Positions 6,049 through 14,613 are shown, numbered from the stretch's first letter. The stretch: DNA of 64,000 nt from DASYRM01 sp036004405 (GCA_036004405.1 DASYRM010000159.1:16972-80971); one strand, 5' to 3'. Notes: generated from the sequence alone by a model not told the origin. A program made the numbers and translations.

Positions 6049-8781
6049 CTACGACTTTGCGTCGCGCCAGTTGTCGGCGTAGCCGACGTCGACGTCGAGC
6101 GGCACTGCTAGCTTGACGGCGTTCTGCATCAGCTCCTTGACCATCGCCGACGCCTCCTCGGCCTGCTCCTTCGGCGATTCGAACACGAGCTCGTCGTGTA
6201 CCGTCAGGATCATGCGCGTGCGGGGGCCGGACGTGCCGGCTGAGTGCGCGAGCGCGGTGTGGATGTCGATCATCGCGCGCTTGAGGACGTCGGCCGCCGT
6301 GCCCTGGATCGGCATGTTGATGGTGGCGCGCTCGGCGGCCATGCGGATCTGCCCGTTGCGGCTGTTCAATTCGGGGACCAGCCTCCGCCGGCCGAACATG
6401 GTCTTCACCACGCCGGTGCGCCGCGCCTCCTCGACGGTGGCGTCGATGTAGCCGCGCACCTTGGGAAACCCGGCGAAGTAGGCGTCGATGAACGTCTGCG
6501 CCGCTTCTTTGGTGACGCCGATGTCCTTGGCCAGCGTGAACGCGGTCTTTCCGTAGAGCAGCGCGTAGTTGATGATCTTGGCGCGCCGGCGCAGCTCGTG
6601 TTTGCTCAGACCGCTGTCGGCCCCGAACACCTTCAGCGCGGTGCGGTCGTGAATGTCTTCGCCGACCCGGAACGATTCGATCAGCACGTCCTCGCCCGCG
6701 AGGTGCGCCAGCACGCGGAGCTCGATCTGCGAGTAGTCGGCTGAAATCAGCACGTGGCCGGGCGCGGCGATGAAGGCGCTCCGGATGTGCCGTCCGATCT
6801 CGGTGCGGATCGGGATGTTCTGCAGGTTGGGGTCGGAGCTGCTCAAGCGCCCGGTCGCGGCCACCGCCTGATTGAAGCTCGTATGCACGCGCCCGGTCTC
6901 GGGGTTGACGAGCAGCGGCAGGGCGTCCACGTAGGTGCCCTTCAATTTGTGCAGGCCGCGGAACTCGAGAATCAGCTTCGGCAGCTCGTGGGTGAGCGCC
7001 AGTTCTTCCAGCACTTCCACGGCGGTGGAGGCCGACCGCGTCCCGCCGGTCTTCTTGATGACCGGCAGGTTCAGCCGCTCGAACAGCACTTCGCCAAGCT
7101 GTTTGGGCGAGCTGATGTTGAACTCGCCTCCGGCCAGCTCGTGGATCCGGCCGGTGAGCGCCAGCAGCTGGTTCTCGAGCTGCACACCCTGCCGCGCCAG
7201 CGCGTCGGTATCCACCCGGATGCCGGCACGCTCGATGTCCGCGAGCACGTCCACGAGCGGCAGCTCCAAATCGCGGTTGACGGCTGCAAGCTGCTCGGTC
7301 TCGAGCATCGGCGCCAGCTTGCGCGACAGCTGCCGTGCCACGTCCACGCGCTCGCACGCGAGCTTCAGCGCCGCCTCGGGCGACAGCTGCGAGAGCGGCA
7401 CGGCGCGCACGCCCTTGCCCGCGACGCTTTCCTGATCGATGGCTCGGTAGCCGAGATGTTCCAGCGCGATCTCGGGCAGCCCGTGGCTCGATCGGTTCGC
7501 GTCGAGCAGGTAGCTGCCCAGCATCGCGTCGAACTCGACGCCGCGCAGCGTCACGCCGTGACGGGCCAGCAGGATGGTCTCCTGCTTCAAGTCGTGCCCC
7601 AGCTTCCTGACCGCAGGATCTTCGAGCAGCGGCTTCAGCCGGCTCACCACCGGCGGCAGCTCGAGCTGCTCGGGACGGCTGGCCGCGCTCAGCAGGTCGC
7701 CGCCCCCATCGCCGCTCTCGTGGCCGACCGGTACGTAGGCCGCCTGACGGTCGGCCACCGTGAACGTGAAGCCGACGATCGGGGCCCGCACGGCCGCGAT
7801 GTCGTCGGTCACGATCCGTATGCCGAACTGCCCGGCGGCGGTCAGCCGGCCGACGAGCGCCTCGAACGCGGCCGCCGTCGTCACGAGCTCGTACTCGTGC
7901 GGCGTGGACTCCATGGTCGGCGCGTAGTCGTTGACGAGCGTGCGGAAGGCCAGGCGCGTGAACAGCTCGTAGCACTTCTCGCGCGACGCGCCGCGATAGG
8001 CCAGCGTCGCCAGGTCCACGTCGAGCGGCACGTCGGTGCGGATGGTCACGAGCTCGCGGCTCTGCAGCGCATCTGCACGATGCTCGACCAGGGTGTCGCG
8101 CTGCTTGCCCTTGAGCTGTGACGCCGCGCCGTCGAGCAGGGCGTCCAGGCTCCCGAAGCGCGTCATCAGGTCGATCGCGCCCTTCTTCCCGATGCCCGGG
8201 ACGCCCGCGACGTTGTCGCTGGTGTCGCCGACGAGCGCCAGCACGTCCACCACCTGCGACGGCGGCACGCCGAACTTGTGGACGACGCCGGCCTCGTCGA
8301 ACCAGGTGCCCTCCTCGCGCGGGTCGTACACCTTCACGTGCGGGTCGGCCACGAGCTGGAAGAAATCCTTGTCGATCGAGACGATGGCCACGTCGTACCC
8401 GCCGCCCACCGCTTTCACCGCCAGCGTGCCGATGACATCGTCGGCCTCGTAGCCCGGCGAGGTGAGAATCGGGACGCCCATCGCTTCGCAGGCTTCGTGC
8501 ACCCAGCCGATCTGTTCCGCGAGATCGTCCGGCATGGCGGCGCGGTTGGCCTTGTAGTCGCTCACGATCTCGTCGCGGAACGTCTTGCCGCGGAGGTCGA
8601 ACGAGGCGGCGATGTAGGCCGGCGAGTGATCGGCCATCAGCTTGCGCAGCATCGTCACGAACAGGTACACCGCGTGGGTCGTGGACCCTTCCTGGTTGGA
8701 CAGGCCGCCGCCACGCATCGCGTGGTAGGCGCGGTACATCTGCGAGCTGCCGTCTATCAGGAAGAGCCGTGGGCGGGCCAT
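6049..8781 (-). CDS. polA: DNA polymerase I
   Basis: A 910-residue PolA for Okazaki-fragment processing and repair. The 5' nuclease domain (about 1-290) is intact: RLFLIDGSSQMYRAYH, YEADDVIGTLA, IVSIDKDFFQLV, VGDTSDNVAGVPGIGKKG. The middle 3'-5' exonuclease-like domain lacks the catalytic carboxylates: the E. coli DTE motif is RIV here, LKYDR is LKQET, and the Asp-501 site is Arg. The polymerase domain has SADYSQIELRVLAHLAG and O-helix RRRAKIINYALLYG, with Tyr739 where E. coli has Phe762, and a C-terminal VHDELVFE. Start ATG 8781 matches the family N-terminus; an in-frame ATG at 8805 is possible. Divergent from the lipoprotein at 8815. Confidence 0.97.
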   Translation of the reverse strand: MARPRLFLIDGSSQMYRAYHAMRGGGLSNQEGSTTHAVYLFVTMLRKLMADHSPAYIAASFDLRGKTFRDEIVSDYKANRAAMPDDLAEQIGWVHEACEAMGVPILTSPGYEADDVIGTLAVKAVGGGYDVAIVSIDKDFFQLVADPHVKVYDPREEGTWFDEAGVVHKFGVPPSQVVDVLALVGDTSDNVAGVPGIGKKGAIDLMTRFGSLDALLDGAASQLKGKQRDTLVEHRADALQSRELVTIRTDVPLDVDLATLAYRGASREKCYELFTRLAFRTLVNDYAPTMESTPHEYELVTTAAAFEALVGRLTAAGQFGIRIVTDDIAAVRAPIVGFTFTVADRQAAYVPVGHESGDGGGDLLSAASRPEQLELPPVVSRLKPLLEDPAVRKLGHDLKQETILLARHGVTLRGVEFDAMLGSYLLDANRSSHGLPEIALEHLGYRAIDQESVAGKGVRAVPLSQLSPEAALKLACERVDVARQLSRKLAPMLETEQLAAVNRDLELPLVDVLADIERAGIRVDTDALARQGVQLENQLLALTGRIHELAGGEFNISSPKQLGEVLFERLNLPVIKKTGGTRSASTAVEVLEELALTHELPKLILEFRGLHKLKGTYVDALPLLVNPETGRVHTSFNQAVAATGRLSSSDPNLQNIPIRTEIGRHIRSAFIAAPGHVLISADYSQIELRVLAHLAGEDVLIESFRVGEDIHDRTALKVFGADSGLSKHELRRRAKIINYALLYGKTAFTLAKDIGVTKEAAQTFIDAYFAGFPKVRGYIDATVEEARRTGVVKTMFGRRRLVPELNSRNGQIRMAAERATINMPIQGTAADVLKRAMIDIHTALAHSAGTSGPRTRMILTVHDELVFESPKEQAEEASAMVKELMQNAVKLAVPLDVDVGYADNWRDAKS

Positions 8782-8814
8782 GAGACCGTTCGGGAAGGAT
8801 ATCATTGAGGATTC

Positions 8815-9546
8815 ATGCGGTTCGTCGCTCCGCTCATCTGCGCGCTCGCGCTGTCGGCGTGCAGCGTGCGCTCACCCTTCAGGCCGCTGCCTGAGTACGA
8901 GGAGGAGATCTACCTCGCGCTCGACGGCACCGCGACGGTGAACGTCAACGCGTCGATTGCATCGCTCGTCGCGCTGCGCGGCGCCGACCTGCCGACCGAT
9001 CCGCGGGCGCGCGTCGATCGCGCGGCGGTGCGCCGCTTCTTCCAGGGCCCCGGCGCGCGCGTGACGAGCGTCAGCCTCGCGCGCCGCCACACCCGGCGCT
9101 TTGCCCACGTCGCGATCGACGTGGACGATGTCCGGAAGCTGTCGCAACTGGCGCCGTTTGCATGGTCGCGCTACCGGCTCGACGCCCGGGGCGACGCGGT
9201 GGACTTCCAGCAGCTCGTCGGCAAGTCGACAGGACGGGCGGTGAGCAACGTCGGCTGGAACGGCTCCGAGATCGTGGCGTTCCGGATGCACATCCCGAGC
9301 GAGATCCTGTTTCACAACACCACGGGCACGCAGCGGGGCAACATCCTGGAGTGGGATCAGCCGCTGGCGGCGCGGCTCGACGGAGAGCCGCTCGACCTGC
9401 AGGTGAACATGGAGCCGCGGTCGATTCTCTATTCGACGCTGCTCCTCTTTGGCGGGACGGTGCTGGCGGCGGCCGCGACGTTCGCGATCGTGATCTGGCT
9501 GATCGCCCGAAAGGGCCGGACTGCGGATGAAAGCGCCCGGGTCTAA
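8815..9546 (+). CDS. Predicted lipoprotein with C-terminal membrane helix
   Basis: A 243-residue protein of unknown function. It has a short signal peptide with lipobox LSAC (Cys16), a soluble body rich in Arg/Asp, and one C-terminal helix (about 205-230, STLLLFGGTVLAAAATFAIVIWLIA) followed by a basic tail. The topology is unusual: a lipid anchor at one end and a transmembrane helix at the other. TATCAT (8800-8805) is 9 nt before the ATG, suggesting a very short leader. Its stop codon lies inside a family A hairpin, so the last residues, SARV, are repeat-derived. Confidence 0.7.
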   Translation: MRFVAPLICALALSACSVRSPFRPLPEYEEEIYLALDGTATVNVNASIASLVALRGADLPTDPRARVDRAAVRRFFQGPGARVTSVSLARRHTRRFAHVAIDVDDVRKLSQLAPFAWSRYRLDARGDAVDFQQLVGKSTGRAVSNVGWNGSEIVAFRMHIPSEILFHNTTGTQRGNILEWDQPLAARLDGEPLDLQVNMEPRSILYSTLLLFGGTVLAAAATFAIVIWLIARKGRTADESARV

Positions 9547-9557
9547 AAGACCCGGGC
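9535..9557. repeat. Family A hairpin, CCCGGGTCT-stem subtype
   Basis: GCCCGGGTCT (9535-9544), loop AAA, AGACCCGGGC (9548-9557). The TAA stop of the preceding gene (9544-9546) is made by stem and loop bases. On the minus strand the head is GTACGTG, as in the copy at 1541. Confidence 0.8.
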
Positions 9558-9576
9558 CCACGTACGTCTTTCGCAG

Positions 9577-9619
9577 GGGCCGCCTTCAGGCGGCCCGTCT
9601 TCAGGCGGCCCGTCTTCAG
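9577..9619. repeat. Family A hairpin with tandemly duplicated right arm
   Basis: GGGCCGCC (9577-9584), TTCA, GGCGGCCC (9589-9596). The 15-mer CTTCAGGCGGCCCGT is then repeated once and followed by CTTCAG. The TGA stop of the BON-domain gene (9616-9618, minus) falls in the last unit. It sits between convergent genes. Confidence 0.75.
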
Positions 9620-10173
9620 AGCTTCTCGAGCTCTTCCTTCGCTTCCTGCGTGGTCTTCAGCTCGTTCTTCACGTCGAACGAGAGGAAGTTCGAGGCGATG
9701 GAGCGGGCAATCATCCGGTCCACGTTGTTGTTCACCACGCCCTCGAGCGTCACGCGGCCGTGCTCCACGATGATGTGGATCGGCGGGTTCACCATCGAGC
9801 CGTAGCCGCGGAAGTGCGGGCTGCTGTAGATGGCGCGCGCGATGCGGATGCGCAGGTCGTCGTCGAACTGCGAGACGGGCAGCTCCCTGATCCTGTTGAC
9901 CACGCGGGTCACGCCGTCCACGCGGCCCACGCGCCGTTCGATGTCGTGGCTCTTGTACGGCATGGTGACCCAGCCGGTCAGCACGACGGCGCCGCCGTTG
10001 ATCTGCATGTTGACGCTGTCGAAAATCGTGAAGTGCGTGTAGTTGAGCACCTGCTTCTGCACCGCCTTGAACAGCTGCAGGTTTTCCTTATCGGCGGCCG
10101 CAGCCGGAGTGGTGAAGCCGAAGGCGCCGAGCCCGATGACGAGTGCCGCGGTGGCGGCGAGTTTCCTCAGCAT
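9616..10173 (-). CDS. Periplasmic BON-domain protein
   Basis: A 185-residue exported protein. The signal peptide is LRKLAATAALVIGLGAFGFTTPAAAA (cleavage near residue 26). Two BON domains follow, about 30-105 (VNMQINGGAVVLTGWV...VTRVVNRIRELPVS) and 108-180 (IHIIVEHGRVTLEGVV...), with the usual G-x-V-x-L-x-G signature. BON domains bind phospholipid or glycan at the envelope (OsmY-like). ATG 10173 is chosen because GGAGAGA precedes it by about 8 nt. A 212-bp upstream gap holds hairpins but no gene. Confidence 0.82.
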   Translation of the reverse strand: MLRKLAATAALVIGLGAFGFTTPAAAADKENLQLFKAVQKQVLNYTHFTIFDSVNMQINGGAVVLTGWVTMPYKSHDIERRVGRVDGVTRVVNRIRELPVSQFDDDLRIRIARAIYSSPHFRGYGSMVNPPIHIIVEHGRVTLEGVVNNNVDRMIARSIASNFLSFDVKNELKTTQEAKEELEKL

Positions 10174-10238
10174 GATGTCTCTCCGATCCAATCCAACATC
10201 GGGACCTACGGGCGCTTCGTGGCCCCGGATTCACTAGA

Positions 10239-10266
10239 TGCCTCTTACTGAGGCAAGAACCTTGCC
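10239..10266. other. Two overlapping, mutually exclusive small hairpins upstream of the BON gene
   Basis: TGCCTC-TTACT-GAGGCA (10239-10255) and GGCAAG-AAC-CTTGCC (10252-10266) share bases 10252-10255, so only one can form. Position is 66-93 bp before the BON start. No clear promoter was found here. Confidence 0.4.
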
Positions 10267-10335
10267 AGCGCGGATCGTTCGGATTCTGACGAGGCGTTCA
10301 GGGAGAGTCTGACGATTGTCCTAACGGAGGGACAC

Positions 10336-10389
10336 GTAGAGGCGAACCTTCAGGTTCGCCTGCTCAGGCGGACCTGAGGTCCGCCTCTA
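10336..10389. repeat. Inverted pair of family A hairpins (REPIN-like)
   Basis: GTAG head (10336-10339), first hairpin GGCGAACC-TTCA-GGTTCGCC (10341-10360), second hairpin GGCGGACC-TGA-GGTCCGCC (10367-10385), then CTCTAG, which mirrors the head in inverse orientation. Its terminal CTA is the TAG stop of the ZIP gene. Confidence 0.75.
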
Positions 10390-11118
10390 GACGATCAGCA
10401 TCGTCGCGATGCCGGCGGCGATGAGCAGGATCTGCCGGAGCGAGCTGGCGTCGGTGCGGCCGCGATGCAACCCCGGAATGAGATCCGCCATCGCAACGTA
10501 CAGAAAGCTCGCCGCGGAGAGCGAGAGGAAGTAGGGGAGCAGCGCCGGCACGCGGTCGAAGGCGAAGTAGGCCGCCAGCGCGCCCAGGATGCTGGCCAGG
10601 GCGGAAGCGACGTTGAGCATCAGCGCCTTGCTGCGCGAGTAGCCGGCGTGGAGGAGGATGGCGAAGTCGCCCACCTCTTGCGGGATCTCGTGCGCGGTCA
10701 CGGCCACCGCGGTGCTGATGCCGAGCGGCAGCGACGTCATGGCCGCCGCCGCGATGACCGCGCCGTCCACGAAGTTGTGGAAGCCGTCGCCGACGACCAC
10801 CGGCAGCACCGCGCCGTCGTGCACTTCGCAGTCGTGCGTATGGCAGTGGCGCCAGAGCACCAGCTTCTCCAGCACGAAGAACAGCAGGATGCCGAGGAGC
10901 AGCGTGGGAAAGACTTCACGCGCCGGGAGCTCTTCGAGCGCCTTCGGCAGGATCTCGAGCATCGACGCGCCGAGGAGGGCGCCGACGGCGTAGCTCACCA
11001 GCCACGGAATGAGTTTCGTGCGCGCGGGCTCCTTGATCAGCAGGATGCTGGACGCGACGAGCAGCCCACCCAGGCCGCCAAGGAGCGTCAGCCCGAGCAC
11101 GAGGAGGAGCGTAGACAC
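10387..11118 (-). CDS. ZIP-family divalent metal transporter
   Basis: A 243-residue inner-membrane importer of zinc or other divalent cations. Predicted helices 1-3 come before a short His-rich loop (LWRHCHTHDCEVHDGAV, about residues 88-104). They are followed by the ZIP metal-site helices GDGFHNFVDGAVIAAA (helix 4) and HEIPQEVGDFAILLHAG (helix 5), which carry the binuclear His/Asp/Glu residues. Length is normal for bacterial ZIP proteins. It is not in an obvious operon. The TAG stop comes from a REP-like repeat. Confidence 0.9.
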   Translation of the reverse strand: MSTLLLVLGLTLLGGLGGLLVASSILLIKEPARTKLIPWLVSYAVGALLGASMLEILPKALEELPAREVFPTLLLGILLFFVLEKLVLWRHCHTHDCEVHDGAVLPVVVGDGFHNFVDGAVIAAAAMTSLPLGISTAVAVTAHEIPQEVGDFAILLHAGYSRSKALMLNVASALASILGALAAYFAFDRVPALLPYFLSLSAASFLYVAMADLIPGLHRGRTDASSLRQILLIAAGIATMLIV

Positions 11119-11144
11119 GAAAGGCGATCATAGCCCGCGACGCC

Positions 11145-12209
11145 CTACGACGCCGACGCCATATAACCACGCCGCGCCCGTACGATGAGGCGGCGGTCGC
11201 GGACCTCCACCCGGATCGCGTGCCAGCGGCCGTCGCGCCCCTCGGTGCTCGAATACGCCAGCGAATACTGTTTGCTCAACTCGTCGGCCAGCCGCGCGGT
11301 GGCGGCCTGCAGGTCGCCGAAGCCGCGGACGATCTCGGTGCGGCCGCCGGTGTCGTCGGTCACTTCACGCAGCGCGTCAGGGTTCACACGCTCGCCGGTC
11401 GTGCGCGTCCACGTGCCGCCGCTGCCGCCGCCGCGGATGATCGGCGGGAACTGGATCGGCCCGCGCGGGCGTGACGGCGGAAACGGGTTGGGAACCGGGA
11501 TCCCGATTGGCGGCTGCGTGCGCCCGGATTCCGCCCGCACGGCGCCGTCCACGCCGAGCGCGTAGACCAGCACCTCGCTGTCCCGAATCTGCTGCCGGAG
11601 CAGCGGCACCGAGATGGTGCTGCTGGTGTCGTTGCCGTCCGAGATGACGAGCACCGCCTTCTTCTTGTGGCGGCCGGCCGCCGCAAGCGGCAGCGCCTTG
11701 GCCACGGCGTCATAGATCGCGGTCCCGCCCACCGGGTCCACGCGACTCACGGCCCGGCTGATCGCCGTGCGGTCGGTCGTCCAGGCCTGGGTGAGCCGCG
11801 CGGTGCTGGCGAACTCCATGAAGAACAGCTCGTCGTCTCGCCCGAGCAGGTCGTAGATGAAGCGATCGATGGCCGAGCGCGCTGCCGCCATCTTGTCGGC
11901 CGTCATGCTGCCGCTGGCGTCGAGCAGGATGCCCAGGCTCACCGGCGTCCGCTCGTTGCTGAAGTGCGAGATCTCCTGCCGGCGGCCGTTCTCGAAGATC
12001 GCGAAGTCGTCCTTCGTGAGCGACGGCATGAAGCGGCCGTCTTCGTCGGTGACGGTGGCGGTGACGTTGATCAGGTCCACGCCGCTCTTGAAGCGGAAGC
12101 CGTCCTGGGCGTGTGCGCCGAGGCCGCCGAGCACGGTTGCGAGCAGCAGCGGAAGCAGGATCGCTCGCAGCGGGTGGCGAACGACGGAGCGCGAGTGCTG
12201 TGAAGTCAT
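11145..12209 (-). CDS. VWFA-related exported protein
   Basis: A 354-residue protein with a signal peptide (LPLLLATVLGGLGAHAQ), an N-terminal module VTATVTDEDGRFMPSLTKDDFAIFENG typical of the acidobacterial VWFA-related family (TIGR03436), and a VWA domain. The MIDAS site is intact: LDASGSM (DxSxS), GGTAIYDA (Thr) and ISDGNDTSS (Asp), so it should bind Mg2+/Ca2+ and a protein partner. A Pro/Gly-rich insert lies near residues 245-275. Its ATG overlaps the upstream gene's TGA; it is last in a three-gene coupled operon with the HTH-TonB protein. Confidence 0.85.
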   Translation of the reverse strand: MTSQHSRSVVRHPLRAILLPLLLATVLGGLGAHAQDGFRFKSGVDLINVTATVTDEDGRFMPSLTKDDFAIFENGRRQEISHFSNERTPVSLGILLDASGSMTADKMAAARSAIDRFIYDLLGRDDELFFMEFASTARLTQAWTTDRTAISRAVSRVDPVGGTAIYDAVAKALPLAAAGRHKKKAVLVISDGNDTSSTISVPLLRQQIRDSEVLVYALGVDGAVRAESGRTQPPIGIPVPNPFPPSRPRGPIQFPPIIRGGGSGGTWTRTTGERVNPDALREVTDDTGGRTEIVRGFGDLQAATARLADELSKQYSLAYSSTEGRDGRWHAIRVEVRDRRLIVRARRGYMASAS

Positions 12210-12811
12210 GGTGTGACACTGGCCGCCGTGCGCGCGGTGCGCAGGTCGACGTGCGTGAGCGGTCCGAGCGGGGTTTCGAAACGGACCTGGTAGCGGCGGA
12301 CATCGTGACCCGAGACGGACACCTGGAACGACGACTCGCCGCCGAGATCGAGAGCCGCGTCGTCGAGCGGCGCGTGCGCGCTGGCAACGACGTGGCCGGC
12401 CGCGTCCCGCCCGGTGACAACCGCTGTCACCGGTGCGGTGTCGCGTCCGCGCACGCGCACGGTGCCGGTCACCGTGAGCAGGTCGCCGCTGCGATCGTGA
12501 TGCATGTCGAGCAGTTCCAGCCCGTCCGGCTGGCGCGCCACGAGCGGCGCCGGCGTCGCGCGCGGGCCGCGGGTGACGAGCAGCGCCGCCACGACCAGCA
12601 CGAGCGGCACGACGCCCGCCGCCATCATCCAGCCGTGCCGGGCCGGCTGTTCGGTCGCGAACGTCTCGAGCGCGCCGTCCATCGCGGCGGCGAGCGCCGC
12701 GACGCGCGCGTCGGAACGGCGCTGCGCCTCGCGACGCTGGCGCCAGGCCACCACCGCAAAGCCGGCAGCGGCCGCGAACGCCACGAACGCCAGCAGGGTC
12801 GGCGCGCTCAT
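12206..12811 (-). CDS. Two-helix membrane protein with FxLYD-like C-terminal domain
   Basis: A 201-residue protein. An N-terminal helix (LLAFVAFAAAAGFAVVAW) and a second helix near 62-82 (MMAAGVVPLVLVVAALLVT) are separated by a basic cytoplasmic segment. The rest is a soluble beta-rich domain (LLTVTGTVRVRG...VVTGRDAAGHVVASAHAPL) resembling FxLYD domains. The ATG at 12811 overlaps the TonB gene stop and its TGA overlaps the VWA gene start, so the three proteins are made together and probably act as one envelope complex. Function unknown. Confidence 0.65.
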   Translation of the reverse strand: MSAPTLLAFVAFAAAAGFAVVAWRQRREAQRRSDARVAALAAAMDGALETFATEQPARHGWMMAAGVVPLVLVVAALLVTRGPRATPAPLVARQPDGLELLDMHHDRSGDLLTVTGTVRVRGRDTAPVTAVVTGRDAAGHVVASAHAPLDDAALDLGGESSFQVSVSGHDVRRYQVRFETPLGPLTHVDLRTARTAASVTP

Positions 12812-13812
12812 CGCAAGTTGAACTCCATGGCCACTTCCACAGCAACATCCACCGGCTCGCCCGCGCGCCGCGCCGGCGCAAAGCGCCACTGGCGCACGGC
12901 GGCGGCCGCGCGTTCGTCGAGGCCGAAGCCGAGCCCGCGCGTCACGCGCGCCGATCCCACGGTGCCGTCGGCGCGCACGACCACCTCCATCAGCACGTCG
13001 CCGACGACGTTGGCCCGGCGCGCTTCCTCGGAGTACGTGGCCTTGACCTCCCGCAGCAGCCGCGGTGGCTCGATGCCGCTGCCGGGCCGGTACGGCCCGC
13101 CGCCGAAGCCGCGGTCCTCCCCGTCGCCGCCGCCCGCGCCCCGCCCGCGCCCGTTGCCGCCGTCGCGCCCCGTCCCCGCGCCGTCCACCCCGGGGCCGCC
13201 GCTGGCGAGGGTGCGCGCCGGCGCGTCGATCTCGCCCTGGCGCCGGTCGATCGCCGCCGCAACGGGCGCCAGCGGTTTGACCGGAATCGGTTCCGGCTCG
13301 GGCGCCGCTGCGTGTGGCGCGACCTGGGGTACCGAGACCGCGTCGATTGCGTGTGCCTTCGCCGGCTCGATCAGGCGCGCGGCGGGGCGTGGCACGCGCG
13401 CGCCGCCACCACCGCCACCACCGCCCGGCCCGGGCTCGACGAGAAACACGAGATGGCTCGCCGGCGATGCGCCAGCCGTCGCTGAAACCGGCGCAGCCGT
13501 GCGGCCCAGGGCAAAGATCACGACGACCACCGTGAGGTGGACCGCCATCGACCACGCGCCCGGCCGCGGCATGGCGCCCGGGCCGAGCGCGGCCGGCATG
13601 AACAGGTCATGTGCCACCGGCTGGGTGGCAAGCAGGGCCGCGTGTCGCAGCACGCGTGCGGCCGCCAGCGCGTCGGCCTCGGCCACGAAGCTGGTGCCAG
13701 GGATCGGGCGCAGGCGCCCGCGTGCCACGAGGGCCTCCACGGCGGACCGGTCCACGTACGCGGCCCGCGCGATCTCGTCGAGCGAGTACACCTCGGGCGG
13801 CCCTGCGGGCAT
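12808..13812 (-). CDS. TonB-family protein with N-terminal HTH domain
   Basis: A 334-residue fusion. Residues 1-55 (EVYSLDEIARAAYVDRSAVE...GRLRPIPGTSFVAEADALAA) read as a MerR/excisionase-type helix-turn-helix. A single transmembrane helix follows near 85-103 (WSMAVHLTVVVVIFALG), then a long Gly/Pro-rich periplasmic linker, and a C-terminal TonB_C domain (PPRLLREVKATYSEEARRANVVGDV...VRQWRFAPA). So a cytoplasmic DNA-binding head is joined to a periplasmic energy-transducer tail. It starts at ATG 13812, with an in-frame GTG at 13845 as alternative; neither has a good Shine-Dalgarno. First gene of a coupled operon with 12206 and 11145. Confidence 0.75.
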   Translation of the reverse strand: MPAGPPEVYSLDEIARAAYVDRSAVEALVARGRLRPIPGTSFVAEADALAAARVLRHAALLATQPVAHDLFMPAALGPGAMPRPGAWSMAVHLTVVVVIFALGRTAAPVSATAGASPASHLVFLVEPGPGGGGGGGGARVPRPAARLIEPAKAHAIDAVSVPQVAPHAAAPEPEPIPVKPLAPVAAAIDRRQGEIDAPARTLASGGPGVDGAGTGRDGGNGRGRGAGGGDGEDRGFGGGPYRPGSGIEPPRLLREVKATYSEEARRANVVGDVLMEVVVRADGTVGSARVTRGLGFGLDERAAAAVRQWRFAPARRAGEPVDVAVEVAMEFNLR

Positions 13813-13926
13813 GGCAAAGAGATGGAGGCAAAACCCTTGCCTCACTTGGACCGGCCGTTTGCTGGCAAAAAGACCGGGTGGCGGTCTGCGGCATCCAAGC
13901 CGCCGTCCACGGGAGAGGGCGCGAAC

Positions 13927-14499
13927 CTAGGTCGTCCTCACGCCCTCGGCGAATTTCAGCCCTTCGCGATCGCCCAGGTCGCGCACCGCGCCAAAGCCCG
14001 CCTGCTGCAGTGCCGCCACCGTGCCGCCACTGGCGTCGTACGCGGCCTGCGCGGCTGGAGCGGAACGGAGCATCGACCGTAGCCCGGTGGTCGTGCCGGC
14101 CTCGATGGCCATGATGCGCCCGCCGGGCCTGAGCAGGCGCCGGCAAGCCTCGAGGACGGCCGTACGCTCGTCGCCGCCGGCGGAGGCGAGCTGGCCGCGC
14201 GTGCTGTGAATCACCACGAGATCGAAGGCGCTCTCGTCGAACGGAAGGCGATCGAGCGGCCCGACGCGAACCTCGACGAGCACGCCCGCCTTCTTTGCGC
14301 CGCGGTTCACGAGCACCGCCTCGTCGTCGGTCGAGACCATGTGCGCCGCGGTGCCGCTCAAGCCGGTTTTCGCCGCGAGCTGGCCGGCGAGCCCCGCGTC
14401 GTCCACGCCGATTTGCAGCAGTCGTTCGCCGAGTTTCACGCCCGCCATCGACACTGCGAGCGGGTCGATATCGAGCCGGCGGAACGAGAACAGCGCCAT
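13927..14499 (-). CDS. Class I SAM-dependent methyltransferase (type 11-like)
   Basis: A 190-residue protein. The SAM-binding core is short but readable: KLGERLLQIGVDD (motif I, with Gly-x-Asp variant), RLPFDESAFDLVVIHST (motifs II/III), and LRPGGRIMAIEAG. The N-terminus MALFSFRRLDIDPLAVSMAGV is hydrophobic and may associate with the membrane. On the minus strand TATCAT (14512-14507) is exactly 7 nt before the ATG, consistent with a leaderless mRNA. Divergent from ino1, with a family B element between them. Substrate unknown. Confidence 0.75.
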   Translation of the reverse strand: MALFSFRRLDIDPLAVSMAGVKLGERLLQIGVDDAGLAGQLAAKTGLSGTAAHMVSTDDEAVLVNRGAKKAGVLVEVRVGPLDRLPFDESAFDLVVIHSTRGQLASAGGDERTAVLEACRRLLRPGGRIMAIEAGTTTGLRSMLRSAPAAQAAYDASGGTVAALQQAGFGAVRDLGDREGLKFAEGVRTT

Positions 14500-14530
14500 T
14501 CTCTTGATGATATAGTGGCCGGTTGTGACT

Positions 14531-14613
14531 CAACCAGCCGAGGGCTCTGCCTCGGATATCCCCGCAGAGCCCTCCGCTGGTTGCCAGTATCTTTTGGCCG
14601 TGCTTCGCGCGGC
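14531..14613 (+). repeat. Family B bipartite hairpin element, copy B1
   Basis: Stem 1: CAACCAGC (14531-14538) with GCTGGTTG (14576-14583), and GGGCTCTGC (14542-14550) with GCAGAGCCC (14564-14572). Linker CAGTATCTTTTG (14585-14596). Stem 2: GCCGTGC-TTC-GCGCGGC (14597-14613, one G-T pair). An alternative hairpin CCGAGG/CCTCGG (14538-14555) would compete with stem 1. It lies 35 bp before the ino1 start and may be in its 5' UTR. Confidence 0.75.

Noticed and set aside
6754..8121. Long plus-strand frame opposite polA
   Set aside because: A shadow of a high-GC gene: Arg/His/Gln-rich translation with no motif.
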